Source: JACCZX01 sp040003315
GTDB lineage: Bacteria; Pseudomonadota; Gammaproteobacteria; Burkholderiales; Burkholderiaceae_F
Direction: 5' to 3'
Assembly: GCA_040003315.1 (NCBI GenBank)
Contig: JBDUCU010000005.1
Coordinates: 1-53,958 of the forward strand
DNA: 53,958 nt
Of this stretch, positions 17,844 to 25,039 are shown piece after piece. Both the position numbers and the translations under genes were made by a program. Position 1 is the stretch's first letter, and each line of letters starts with the position of its first letter. The notes beneath the pieces were generated by a model. That model did no database searches. It had not been told where the DNA came from and saw nothing but the letters and a program-made list of their open reading frames with translations.

Positions 17844-18254
17844 GTGATACGGCGGTTCTTGATCGCCTATTGCGTCAGCGGAGCCGTGTTCGTCACGGTC
17901 GACCTTCTGTGGTTGACCCTGGTGATGAGTAAGTCGTTCAAGGCGGAGATGCCTCAGCTGTTTCTCGAGCAGCCGAAGCTGGTGCCCGCGGCGGTGTTTT
18001 ACGCCCTGTACCCCTTAGGGCTTGCGGTGTTTTCAGTGTTGCCGGCCACGGCTAGCCAGGACTGGATACGTTCCGTTGCGCTGAGCGCGTTGTTCGGATT
18101 GCTGGCGTATACGACCTATGAGCTGACCAACTTGGCGACGCTTAAAGGATGGTCGACGCAAATTGCGTTGATGGATATCGCGTGGGGGACAGTGTTGTCA
18201 GCCAGCGCCGCGCTGACAGCGTACTTCGCGGTGCGAGTGTGGGGAGGTCCATAA
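17844..18254 (+). CDS. DUF2177 family membrane protein
   Basis: 136 residues, start GTG at 17844, eight bases after glmS and likely in the same transcript. Four hydrophobic segments are visible (FLIAYCVSGAVFVTVDLLWLTLVM, VFYALYPLGLAVFSVLPAT, VALSALFGLLAYTTYELTNLAT, IALMDIAWGTVLSASAALTAYFAV). The order TYELTNLATLKGW ... DIAWGTVLS is the DUF2177 signature. An integral inner-membrane protein of unknown function; nothing in the context explains it beyond the shared transcript with glmUS. Confidence 0.88.
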   Translation: MIRRFLIAYCVSGAVFVTVDLLWLTLVMSKSFKAEMPQLFLEQPKLVPAAVFYALYPLGLAVFSVLPATASQDWIRSVALSALFGLLAYTTYELTNLATLKGWSTQIALMDIAWGTVLSASAALTAYFAVRVWGGP

Positions 18255-18707
18255 CCGTTTGGCCGGCGCTTCATCTGTAACGTTTTCCCGTAGCCAATTC
18301 GTGTCGAATCAGCGCCGCGCCGAACGACGGGAATGACTGACGGGTCGAATCGTCTCAATCAAACGCCCTTGATGTAGATGGATTCAACGGTTCGCCGGCA
18401 CGCGCTGCCGCCTGGTTGTCCTCCCTTGATGTGCTCGGATTTCCGCCTGATAGCGCCGAACTGCGGCGTTGCACCTGCGCGAAACTGGCCCATGGCGCGA
18501 GTTCGACCGGCGCGCCCGCGCCGCGCTGTTCTTCGGAGCCGGAATGTTTTTGGCGTGGGCCGCCGCCGTCGGTGCAGCGTTGAAACCGGACACGCCGTAG
18601 GCTCGACATCGTTTCGCTGTATGCGTGTGTCGAAGGGCAAAGATCAGCCAGCGGCATTGCTAAACAACCGCGCCGCTGGCCGTAAAGTAACGATCACCGC
18701 AGGTGGA
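18255..18707. other. intergenic stretch, no convincing gene
   Basis: About 450 bases between the DUF2177 gene and the CsbD-like gene. Several overlapping frames of 60-100 codons exist on both strands, but their products are Arg/Pro-rich and look like shadow frames. The only stretch with protein-like character is the hydrophobic small ORF at 18469-18600, listed separately. No repeat array or RNA gene was recognised. Confidence 0.5.
18469..18600 (+). CDS. possible 43-residue single-helix membrane protein
   Basis: A short frame starting at TTG 18469 after an in-frame stop at 18451 and ending TAG 18598-18600. It has a charged N-terminal half (LRETGPWREFDRRAR) followed by one good membrane helix, ALFFGAGMFLAWAAAVGAA, and a polar end KPDTP. 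The positive-then-hydrophobic layout is typical of real small membrane proteins and unlike the Arg/Pro-rich nonsense in other frames here. Against it: no clear ribosome site and a TTG start. I recognise no family; it may also be the remnant of a longer gene. Confidence 0.25.
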   Translation: MHLRETGPWREFDRRARAALFFGAGMFLAWAAAVGAALKPDTP

Positions 18708-18887
18708 CTACCGAGTACTTTTCTTGATGTCGCTTTTTACATCGCCAAATGTGGAGCGAACCTTGCCGCCCACCTTCTCCGCGGTGCCTTTGACTTCAAG
18801 ATCTTTGTCGCCGGTTGCCCGACCGACGGCCTCTTTGATCTTTCCGGTGGCGGTGTTCGTACGTCCCTTAACCTGATCCTTGTTCAT
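18708..18887 (-). CDS. CsbD-like stress protein
   Basis: 59 residues from ATG 18887 (MNKDQVKGR). The frame extends 15 codons upstream without family similarity. The CsbD pattern is complete: KDQVKGRTNTATGKIKEAVGRATGDKDLEVKGTAEKVGGKVRSTFGDVKSDI-like, a small, highly charged, largely helical cytosolic protein. CsbD-like proteins are induced by general stress in many bacteria, but the molecular role is unknown. The gene lies just upstream of 18907, with the DUF3482 gene in the same orientation 20 bases away, so it may be read through from the GTPase pair or from its own promoter. Confidence 0.88.
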   Translation of the reverse strand: MNKDQVKGRTNTATGKIKEAVGRATGDKDLEVKGTAEKVGGKVRSTFGDVKSDIKKSTR

Positions 18888-18906
18888 ACAGTCTCCATCA
18901 TCGGGG

Positions 18907-20439
18907 CTATTCCCCTGCATCACCGATTGCAAGAGCTATGCCCATGCTCGGCGGCCGACGCGTCGAGCGCAGTTCCAGCGGCATACTGGACGGATAGAGC
19001 CGCTGCAGAACGTCGACCGACACGGCCGTAATGGCGACTTGCAGATCGCCGGTGAGTTCTGCCGATACCGACGAGTTGAGCGTGGCATCCCAGAGCCTTC
19101 GAAACTGCTCGGCCTGTTCAGCGAAGCACCGCTCGACTTCGGTGCGCCAAAATGGAGGTGCCTCGCCTTCCACGTAACGCCCTCGCCCGCGACCAAAGTG
19201 CGCCACGGCCAGGTAGCGCAATGCACTCGATCGTGCGAGGCCGTTCAGAAACTCGGCCGACCACCGCATCTCAGGCATATCGGCGCGGGCGAGTCGATTC
19301 ATTCCGCGCGCGACCCCGGCTCCGGTTAGACCTCCAATCACGCCGCCGACCAGCATGCCGGCGCCAAAGGTAAGCCCACCGGCGGCAAGGTCCGCTTTCA
19401 GACCGGTCAGCGCCCCCATGATGACGCTTCCGAGCAAGGCGGACCGCGTCTCGTCGACGCGCTCCTGGACGGCAAAATTGGCGCGCATGCGATCGAGCAC
19501 CGCTTGCGCGGCGTTTCCCTCCAATCCGTGCAAGTCGATCAGCCGATCCGTTGCACCTCGGATGCGTGCGTCGAGACGCTCAGCCAGTGTTCTCATCGCC
19601 TGCTCGCGGTTTGCATCGCGTTCTTCGCGTTTGATTCCCGTCGATTGCAGCAGCCGCTGCAGAACCGATGGCGCGGGTGCAACGGCAACAGGCTCGTGAT
19701 CGCACGCTGCTTGCGCGAGGTGTTCCGCCAGAGCGGCCATCGCATGGTTAAAACGCGCGATGTTGCGCTCGGTCCAGTTTGCAACCAGCCGCGCGTGAGC
19801 CGCGCGCTTGCTGTCGGGCAGGCGGCGGCCAATTGCCTCGAACAGCACGCCCTCCTGCACCCAGCAGCGTGCAAATGCGTCGAGCGTCAGCACCTCGCAA
19901 TTGACGCCGAGCGAGGTCAGATGTGTACGCCAGCGCTGCGCTTCAGCAGTCTCTTCGCCGACAGGGCGAGGCGGACCCATTTGATTGAGCAGAACCACGA
20001 CCGGCTTGGCGACCCAATGCAGTATCTGTGCTTCGAATGCGATGTAGCCGGCGTCGTGTGGATCTTCGGCGGCATTGACCAGGTACAGCATCACGTCGGA
20101 GTGATCGCGCGCAGCACGAACGGCCTGCTGGCTGCACCAAAACGGCCGGTCGCGGTAGCGGTCCCAGACTTCGCGCAGCAGCCAGCCGATTGGGTTATCC
20201 GCAAGTCGCAGCCGCCGCACCAGACGCGCCGAATCGCCAAAACCCGGTGCGTCCCACAGCTGCAGCCGATCGCCGGCGTCGGTTCGTAGAAGCGTGTGTG
20301 CTTCGGCGACTTCAGTCACGTGCGGAGCGTCCCTGACTTCACCGACGTCGCGGCCCAGCAGCGTGCGAGCCAGTGTCGTCTTGCCGGCATTGGTATGCGA
20401 GATCAGCGCAATCTCGATCGTTGCTGCGTCGGCCGTCAT
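18907..20439 (-). CDS. DUF3482-containing GTPase
   Basis: 510 residues. The N-terminal third is a Ras-like GTPase domain: G1 motif in LISHTNAGKTTLARTLLG (residues 12-29), G3-like WDAPGFGDS (about residue 63) and a degenerate G4 NQMG (about residue 152). The DUF3482 part follows, mostly helical, with a hydrophobic glycine-zipper-like stretch (GLTFGAGMLVGGVIGGLTGAGVARG, broken here at about residues 350-375) that could insert in or sit on a membrane. A C-terminal region contains FGRGRGRYVEG. The first codon overlaps the end of the DUF2868 gene by 4 bases (ATGA at 20436-20439), so the two are translationally coupled. A membrane-remodelling or channel-gating GTPase is plausible but undemonstrated. 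Confidence 0.9.
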   Translation of the reverse strand: MTADAATIEIALISHTNAGKTTLARTLLGRDVGEVRDAPHVTEVAEAHTLLRTDAGDRLQLWDAPGFGDSARLVRRLRLADNPIGWLLREVWDRYRDRPFWCSQQAVRAARDHSDVMLYLVNAAEDPHDAGYIAFEAQILHWVAKPVVVLLNQMGPPRPVGEETAEAQRWRTHLTSLGVNCEVLTLDAFARCWVQEGVLFEAIGRRLPDSKRAAHARLVANWTERNIARFNHAMAALAEHLAQAACDHEPVAVAPAPSVLQRLLQSTGIKREERDANREQAMRTLAERLDARIRGATDRLIDLHGLEGNAAQAVLDRMRANFAVQERVDETRSALLGSVIMGALTGLKADLAAGGLTFGAGMLVGGVIGGLTGAGVARGMNRLARADMPEMRWSAEFLNGLARSSALRYLAVAHFGRGRGRYVEGEAPPFWRTEVERCFAEQAEQFRRLWDATLNSSVSAELTGDLQVAITAVSVDVLQRLYPSSMPLELRSTRRPPSMGIALAIGDAGE

Positions 20440-21920
20440 TTCGATGCGGTAGGTGTTGCAAGCACGCGCTCAAGATCGCGCTCGATCGAAACCAGATCGG
20501 GCTTCGACAGATCGACGAACGCAGCGTCGATGCCCGCAGTCTGGCAGAAGTATTGCCACGCATTTTGTCGCTCAGCCAAACGGCCATCGGCGCCTGCCTG
20601 CGTGCCGAGCCGCATCCGGTACCCCGATTCGTCGACGATTGCCGCGAGCCGAGAGTCATTGCCGACGGCCCGGCGCAGCGTTCTCAGAAATGTCCCGTGG
20701 TTTTCATTTTCCGGCGTGGCTGCAAGGTTGAACAGCGCGAGCGTCAACGACGCGGTGGGATCGTCACTCACCGTCGTGGCGGTTTCGTCTCCAAAGCCGA
20801 CCGATGGCTCGGACGTCACAACGGCGTCGTTACCGAGCAGTGCTTTGGCGATTGCGTGCAGCCCCTGCAGCGCGACGTCATCGATGGTGAAGCTGTAGGG
20901 AATGACGCGCATGCGCGCAGGGCCACTGATGAACGAACCAGCGAGGCGCCGGAAGTAAGGCTCATCTGCATTGAACTCGAAACTCCGTGAACGGCGCTTC
21001 ACCTGCCATTCGGCAAGCGCCGCAAGCGCCAGGCGTGGTACGACAACGACTGCCGCGACGGTGACGGCATACAGGTGGATCCAAGGCGCGGCATTTGCGG
21101 CACCCGTGGCGGCCGAGCCGTCGGTGAAGCGCATCGCCGCGATCTCCTCCACCGAAGGAAACGGAATGCCGATCCAGTGCGCGGCCGGCGACAGAAAAGC
21201 CGACAGCAGCGCGTGCACTGCAGGCGCCTCTAGGAAAGTGCTCTCCCAGCCAGCACGGTATTCGAATACCAGACCGCGCACATACAGTCCCGCTATCGCG
21301 CCGATGGCAAACAATGCAGCCGACAGATGCAGCACACGCGTCGCACGCGCCAGCATCAGCGGAGCGACCGATTTGCTCCATTGCGCGACGAACTCCTCGA
21401 TCGATGCGGCTTGCGGCCCGCCATCGATCAACCTGCGTGTTCGGACTGCGGTCAGCCAGCGCCGCGGGCCTCGCATTGGTGCGCGCGTGCCGCCCAGGCG
21501 CGAAACCATATGCAGCAGCAACGACACGTAGACGGCAACATTCCAGACTACGATCGCCAGCAGCGGAAATGCAATGACGTTGACGTGCTTGCGATCCGCG
21601 ATGTGCTCGACCAGTGCGCCAAGTACGAAAGCGACAACGGGTAATGCAACGCCGAGCCACGCGTGCCACTGAAACGCCCGCGCTGCGAGCGCGACACCCG
21701 GCGCACGTTGCTGCAGCGTTCTGGCCAGCAGTTCAGCGCGCTCGCCGATGAACAATTCGGCCGACGACGCCCGCCGGTTTGCGCCGGCTCGCCAGCGTGC
21801 GAGTTCGGCCGCGGCGCGGCTTGCGTATGCGCGATCATCGTCGGTGAAAATCGCGCGGCCGGTATCGGCAGTCTCGACCGCGCGCACCAGCACCACATCG
21901 CGGGCAACATGCTCGTTCAT
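20436..21920 (-). CDS. DUF2868 family membrane protein
   Basis: About 494 residues from ATG 21920 (MNEHVARDVVLVRAVE), which looks like the family start; the frame continues to 21998 and a longer form cannot be excluded. Order: a cytosolic N-terminal segment; two close helices (WLGVALPVVAFVLGALVEHI and VNVIAFPLLAIVVWNVAVYVSLLL) around residues 95-145; two further helices (VLHLSAALFAIGAIAGLYVRGL and LYAVTVAAVVVVPRLALAAL); and a C-terminal cytosolic domain (FEFNADEPYFRRL, VIPYSFTIDD). Partner of the downstream DUF3482 GTPase, with a 4-base overlap. The pairing is recurrent in proteobacteria, so the two probably act as one membrane-GTPase unit; function unknown. Confidence 0.88.
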   Translation of the reverse strand: MNEHVARDVVLVRAVETADTGRAIFTDDDRAYASRAAAELARWRAGANRRASSAELFIGERAELLARTLQQRAPGVALAARAFQWHAWLGVALPVVAFVLGALVEHIADRKHVNVIAFPLLAIVVWNVAVYVSLLLHMVSRLGGTRAPMRGPRRWLTAVRTRRLIDGGPQAASIEEFVAQWSKSVAPLMLARATRVLHLSAALFAIGAIAGLYVRGLVFEYRAGWESTFLEAPAVHALLSAFLSPAAHWIGIPFPSVEEIAAMRFTDGSAATGAANAAPWIHLYAVTVAAVVVVPRLALAALAEWQVKRRSRSFEFNADEPYFRRLAGSFISGPARMRVIPYSFTIDDVALQGLHAIAKALLGNDAVVTSEPSVGFGDETATTVSDDPTASLTLALFNLAATPENENHGTFLRTLRRAVGNDSRLAAIVDESGYRMRLGTQAGADGRLAERQNAWQYFCQTAGIDAAFVDLSKPDLVSIERDLERVLATPTASK

Positions 21921-22053
21921 CGCGTCATTATCACGGCCGCGCGCCGACAAATCTGCAGGCGGCCGTGAATCGTGAATGATTCGATCGGGCGCAGACATCG
22001 GAGGGAGCAGTGGATCAATCGCGGAATGTAAGCGGAATTGCCGGCCATGCGCG

Positions 22054-22254
22054 GCGTTTGCCGCACCCGCCGACCTTAGCGACGAGACCGGATTTGACGC
22101 GGATCACCGAGTCATTCATCAGCATCACGGCACGATCGACAAATACATCGGGGACGCGGTGATGGCTTTCTGGGGAGCCCCGCTCGCCAGCATCGCACGC
22201 TGTTGCGCGCCGCGCCGTTCGAGATGGGGAAAAGCAGTGCGAATTCGTAGTTGA
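22054..22254 (+). pseudogene. remnant of a class III adenylate/guanylate cyclase
   Basis: A short frame contains VIHQHHGTIDKYIGDAVMAF followed by WGAPLA (22111-22188). This is the strongly conserved core of bacterial class III nucleotide cyclases, including the metal-binding aspartate of GDAVMA. The preceding residues (from about 22054) and those after 22190 (RCCAPRRSRWGKAV) do not match the family, and no upstream FSD or downstream transition-state Asn/Arg segment is found. Only about 25-30 residues of the catalytic domain survive. It sits between the DUF2868 gene (start 21920, opposite strand) and the iron permease gene. Read as gene decay; borders are approximate. Confidence 0.65.
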
Positions 22255-22429
22255 GTACGTACGCCACGTGCCCACCATGCCTGAATTTTCGCCCGCTCTT
22301 TACGACCCGCGGCGAGTACAGCGACTGATCAGGATTGCTTGCGCCCGCCGGAGTCGTCAACTGCAGGCACACCGGGATCGCCGTCAGCACGGTCCCGACA
22401 AAGTCGGACGCGCAACAGCGTTGCTATTG

Positions 22430-23281
22430 CTACGCGGCTTCGCCGGGGAGCGAGCCGGTTGCAGGGCTTGCGCGCCGAACCGAACGTGGCCTGACGGCCC
22501 GCATGCCGATGGCGATGACCAGGAGTGCGACCGCAAAGAAAATCACCTGCATGCCACTCGGCCGCGCGTCGTAGCCGATCAGCACATGCAGCGCCGAACC
22601 GAGGGCGGAATCCGATGGCACCAAGGAAGACGTATCCCACAGCGGCGAGGCCAACGGCGGTAGATGGTCACTCTGGATCAGAAAGCGCGCCGCTTGTCCG
22701 GCCATACCCGCGGCCAGCAGCAGCAGCAACACGCCCGTCGCATTGAACAGCTGCCTCAACGGTATTCTGACCAGGCCGGCGTAGATCAGTGCGCCCAGCG
22801 CCGCGCCGCCGACCACTCCGATAAGACCGCCGGCGACGGCGTCGACGGTGGTCATACCGCCCGAAGTGAGCCCAACCAGGAACAGCACTGTTTCTGCGCC
22901 TTCGCGCAATACGGTCAAGCCCACCACCAGGGCGACGGCTGTCAGCGTGCGTTCGCCTCGCAGGACAGCTTGCCCGACTGAACGAGCTTGCATCGCCATT
23001 TCTGTGGCGTGCCGGGCCATCCAAATGTTGTGCCAAGCCAGCATCAGCACCGCTGCGCCGAGGACTGCAGCATTGAAGAGGTCTTGTCCGCTATCGCCCA
23101 CCCAATCCGGAAAGCGCTCCACCACCAGCGCCAGCAAGATGGCACCAATCAAGCCCGCCGACATCCCCAATCCGATAAACCGCCCGCGCTGAGCGGCGCC
23201 GCGGGTCGCTGCGGCAATGATGCCGATCAAAAGCGCCGCTTCCAGCGTCTCCCGAAAAACGATCAGCGCGGAGCCGAACAT
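22430..23281 (-). CDS. FTR1 family iron permease
   Basis: 283 residues, seven-helix permease of the FTR1/EfeU family, which moves ferric iron delivered from a periplasmic oxidation step. Both REXXE iron-exchange motifs are present: RETLE (residue 10) in helix 1 and REGAE (about residue 127) in helix 4. Other helices: FIGLGMSAGLIGAILLALVV, AVLGAAVLMLAWHNIW, AVAGGLIGVVGGAALGALIYAG, LFNATGVLLLLLAAGMAGQAA and VIFFAVALLVIAIGM. Its start follows immediately on the stop of the cupredoxin gene, so the two form an operon behind the Fur-like site at 23658. No EfeB-type peroxidase or ferredoxin component is next to it. Confidence 0.93.
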   Translation of the reverse strand: MFGSALIVFRETLEAALLIGIIAAATRGAAQRGRFIGLGMSAGLIGAILLALVVERFPDWVGDSGQDLFNAAVLGAAVLMLAWHNIWMARHATEMAMQARSVGQAVLRGERTLTAVALVVGLTVLREGAETVLFLVGLTSGGMTTVDAVAGGLIGVVGGAALGALIYAGLVRIPLRQLFNATGVLLLLLAAGMAGQAARFLIQSDHLPPLASPLWDTSSLVPSDSALGSALHVLIGYDARPSGMQVIFFAVALLVIAIGMRAVRPRSVRRASPATGSLPGEAA

Positions 23282-23626
23282 TTACTCGGCCACCACAGTG
23301 CCGCGTGCAGTCTTCTCGTTGTACTCGCCGAAGAATGCATAGCGTCCCGGCTTCAGCGGGCCGATGTAGACCGTCCCCTTCGAGCGACCGGGAATGACTT
23401 TCTCGCGATTGAGTTGGTGGCTCTCGAATTCTTCAGGCGTCGGGTCCTGATTGTCGATAACGAGTTTGATCTTCGTGTTCGAAGGGACTTTTACCTCGGC
23501 CGGCTCGAACCGATGATTACGCAGCACGATCGTGACTTCGGGGTCCGCAGCGCGCGTGGCCGTAAAGGGCACGGCGGCGCAGACAGCGAAGGCGAGGCTC
23601 AGGTGAAGTCCTCTGAGGGCGCTCAT
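23282..23626 (-). CDS. periplasmic cupredoxin of the iron-uptake operon
   Basis: 114 residues with a cleavable signal peptide (LSLAFAVCAAVPFTATRA, cleavage about residue 26) and a single cupredoxin-type beta-sandwich. The segment EEFESHQLNREKVI followed by PLKPGRYAFFGEY recalls the cupredoxin domain of EfeO and the small cupredoxins encoded next to FTR1 permeases. In those systems the cupredoxin is thought to take part in ferrous-iron oxidation or handling in the periplasm before transport. First gene of the operon with the FTR1 permease; the Fur-box-like sequence lies 32 bases upstream. Whether the metal site binds copper cannot be settled from sequence alone. Confidence 0.88.
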   Translation of the reverse strand: MSALRGLHLSLAFAVCAAVPFTATRAADPEVTIVLRNHRFEPAEVKVPSNTKIKLVIDNQDPTPEEFESHQLNREKVIPGRSKGTVYIGPLKPGRYAFFGEYNEKTARGTVVAE

Positions 23627-23657
23627 GGAAATCTCGTCTAAGAAGCAATATTTGAAT

Positions 23658-23676
23658 GGTAATGATTCTCATTTGA
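23658..23676 (-). promoter_or_regulatory. Fur-box-like operator of the cupredoxin-FTR1 operon
   Basis: GGTAATGATTCTCATTTGA matches the 19-bp Fur consensus GATAATGATAATCATTATC at 13 positions, including the block TAATGAT and the TCATT of the second half. It lies about 30-50 bases upstream of the cupredoxin start, in an AT-rich pocket (23641-23695) that contrasts with the GC-rich flanks. Iron repression of the operon is the natural reading. Confidence 0.7.
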
Positions 23677-23788
23677 AAGTCAATCTTATTTAGACAGGCG
23701 GAATTCGAGCGCAATTCGCCGAATCGCCAGGCGGGGCAACCCCATGCGTTCGCCCTTGCAGGGGTCGCGAGCGTCAGTTGTTCGAGCG

Positions 23789-24613
23789 CTACCGCTCGAC
23801 GGCGATGATGTGAGCCTGAATCCGGCCTTCAAGGGTGCCGGCGCCGAATCTTTGCGCGATCGCGTCCGCAGCAGCGTCGGTTGCTTCGATAACACGCGAT
23901 GCGCCCCTCGCTGCAATCTCGCCGCGAAGCGGGGTGCCTTGGCAATAGGCCACCGCCGGGACGTGCGGTGAATCGGCTCGGCTGCGCGCAGCGACGGTGG
24001 TTACTTCGGCCAATCGATCGAATCCGCCGCAGGCGAGGTCGTGCCGGATGACAACCGGCTCGTGGTAGCCGTGCGGGATGCGAGCCATGAAGCGTGGAGG
24101 ATCGGCCGGAAACAACGTCGCGAGCGCGCGTGTCACGATATCGGCAAACTCGTTCTGTTCGATCCGATCCCACGCGTTGAAAATGTAGACGCCTCCCGGC
24201 CGCAGTACGCGTCGTGTTTCGGCATATGCCCGAGCCTTGTCCGGAAAGAACATGACGCCGAACTGGCATGCGACGACGTCGAACGACGCGTCGGGAAACG
24301 GCAACTGCATCGCGTCGGCCTGTTGCCATTCGACGGGACGCATCGTGCCGACCGCGGCGGCCTGGTCGAGCATCGGTTGATTCAGATCGGTGGCGACAAT
24401 CGTACAAGTCGAAGGCAACGACTTCGAAAGGTGCCGCGTTACCACGCCGGTACCGGCCGCAATCTCGAGGACCCGAGCGGGCTGCCGGGCAGCGACTCGA
24501 TGCGCAAGATCCTCGGCGTACGGCTCGAAGATCAGCGGCACCAAGTACTTGTCGTAGATCTCAGGGACGCTGCCTTCGAACAACCGGTCAGTATCGTGTT
24601 GCTTGCCCATCAC
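23789..24613 (-). CDS. class I SAM-dependent methyltransferase
   Basis: 274 residues (ATG 24613 or the next codon 24610). Rossmann methyltransferase motifs: motif I VLEIAAGTGVVTRHL (about residue 48), the acidic residue of motif II in IVATDLNQPML (about residue 73), motif post-II ADAMQLPFPDASFDVVAC (about residue 97) and RRVLRPGGVYIFNAW (about residue 135). The N-terminal FEGSVPEIYDKYLVPLIFEPYAEDL is characteristic of a frequent proteobacterial group of UbiE-like methyltransferases whose substrates are unknown. It stands alone, divergent from the permease gene at 25040, and nothing around it points to a substrate. Confidence 0.87.
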   Translation of the reverse strand: MMGKQHDTDRLFEGSVPEIYDKYLVPLIFEPYAEDLAHRVAARQPARVLEIAAGTGVVTRHLSKSLPSTCTIVATDLNQPMLDQAAAVGTMRPVEWQQADAMQLPFPDASFDVVACQFGVMFFPDKARAYAETRRVLRPGGVYIFNAWDRIEQNEFADIVTRALATLFPADPPRFMARIPHGYHEPVVIRHDLACGGFDRLAEVTTVAARSRADSPHVPAVAYCQGTPLRGEIAARGASRVIEATDAAADAIAQRFGAGTLEGRIQAHIIAVER

Positions 24614-25039
24614 GAGAATCGATGATTACTGCTCGGCGACCTACAATCAGGTGCCGCGTCGGTAACCGACCACCCGCACACCGAACGCAAGACCGAATCC
24701 AAGACGTGCACCGATTGCCCTGTCTCGCAGGGCCAAAGACAACAACGCGATTATGGCGCAGCTTCTGCTGCAGGGATCGAACTTCGTCAATTTCGTTGGA
24801 TTCAACACGTGGGTCGGCGGCGAGCGGCATGTCGGTGCGGTGCAGGTGACAGAATGGGATGAACTCAGGTTGCCATCGGCAGCTATCTGCATCGTTATTG
24901 ATCCCGAATTGTCGGCAATAAACCGGCATCTGAGCTCACGATTTCAGCACTGAACTGCACGCGTTTCCAGCGGCCTGCATCGCTTGTCGAAATGATGCAG
25001 CGCTATGATCGCAGCGCTCGTTGGATCGGAGTTTCAGTA
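24614..25039. other. intergenic region between divergent genes
   Basis: About 425 bases between the methyltransferase and permease starts. Frames of 60-110 codons exist on both strands, but none has a recognisable domain or signal sequence. I see no hairpin-plus-T-run or repeat here. It probably holds the two divergent promoters. Confidence 0.45.

Noticed and set aside
18366..18432. Direct repeat CCCTTGATGT at 18366-18375 and 18423-18432
   Set aside because: Only two copies of 10 bases; no mobile-element features; fits chance.
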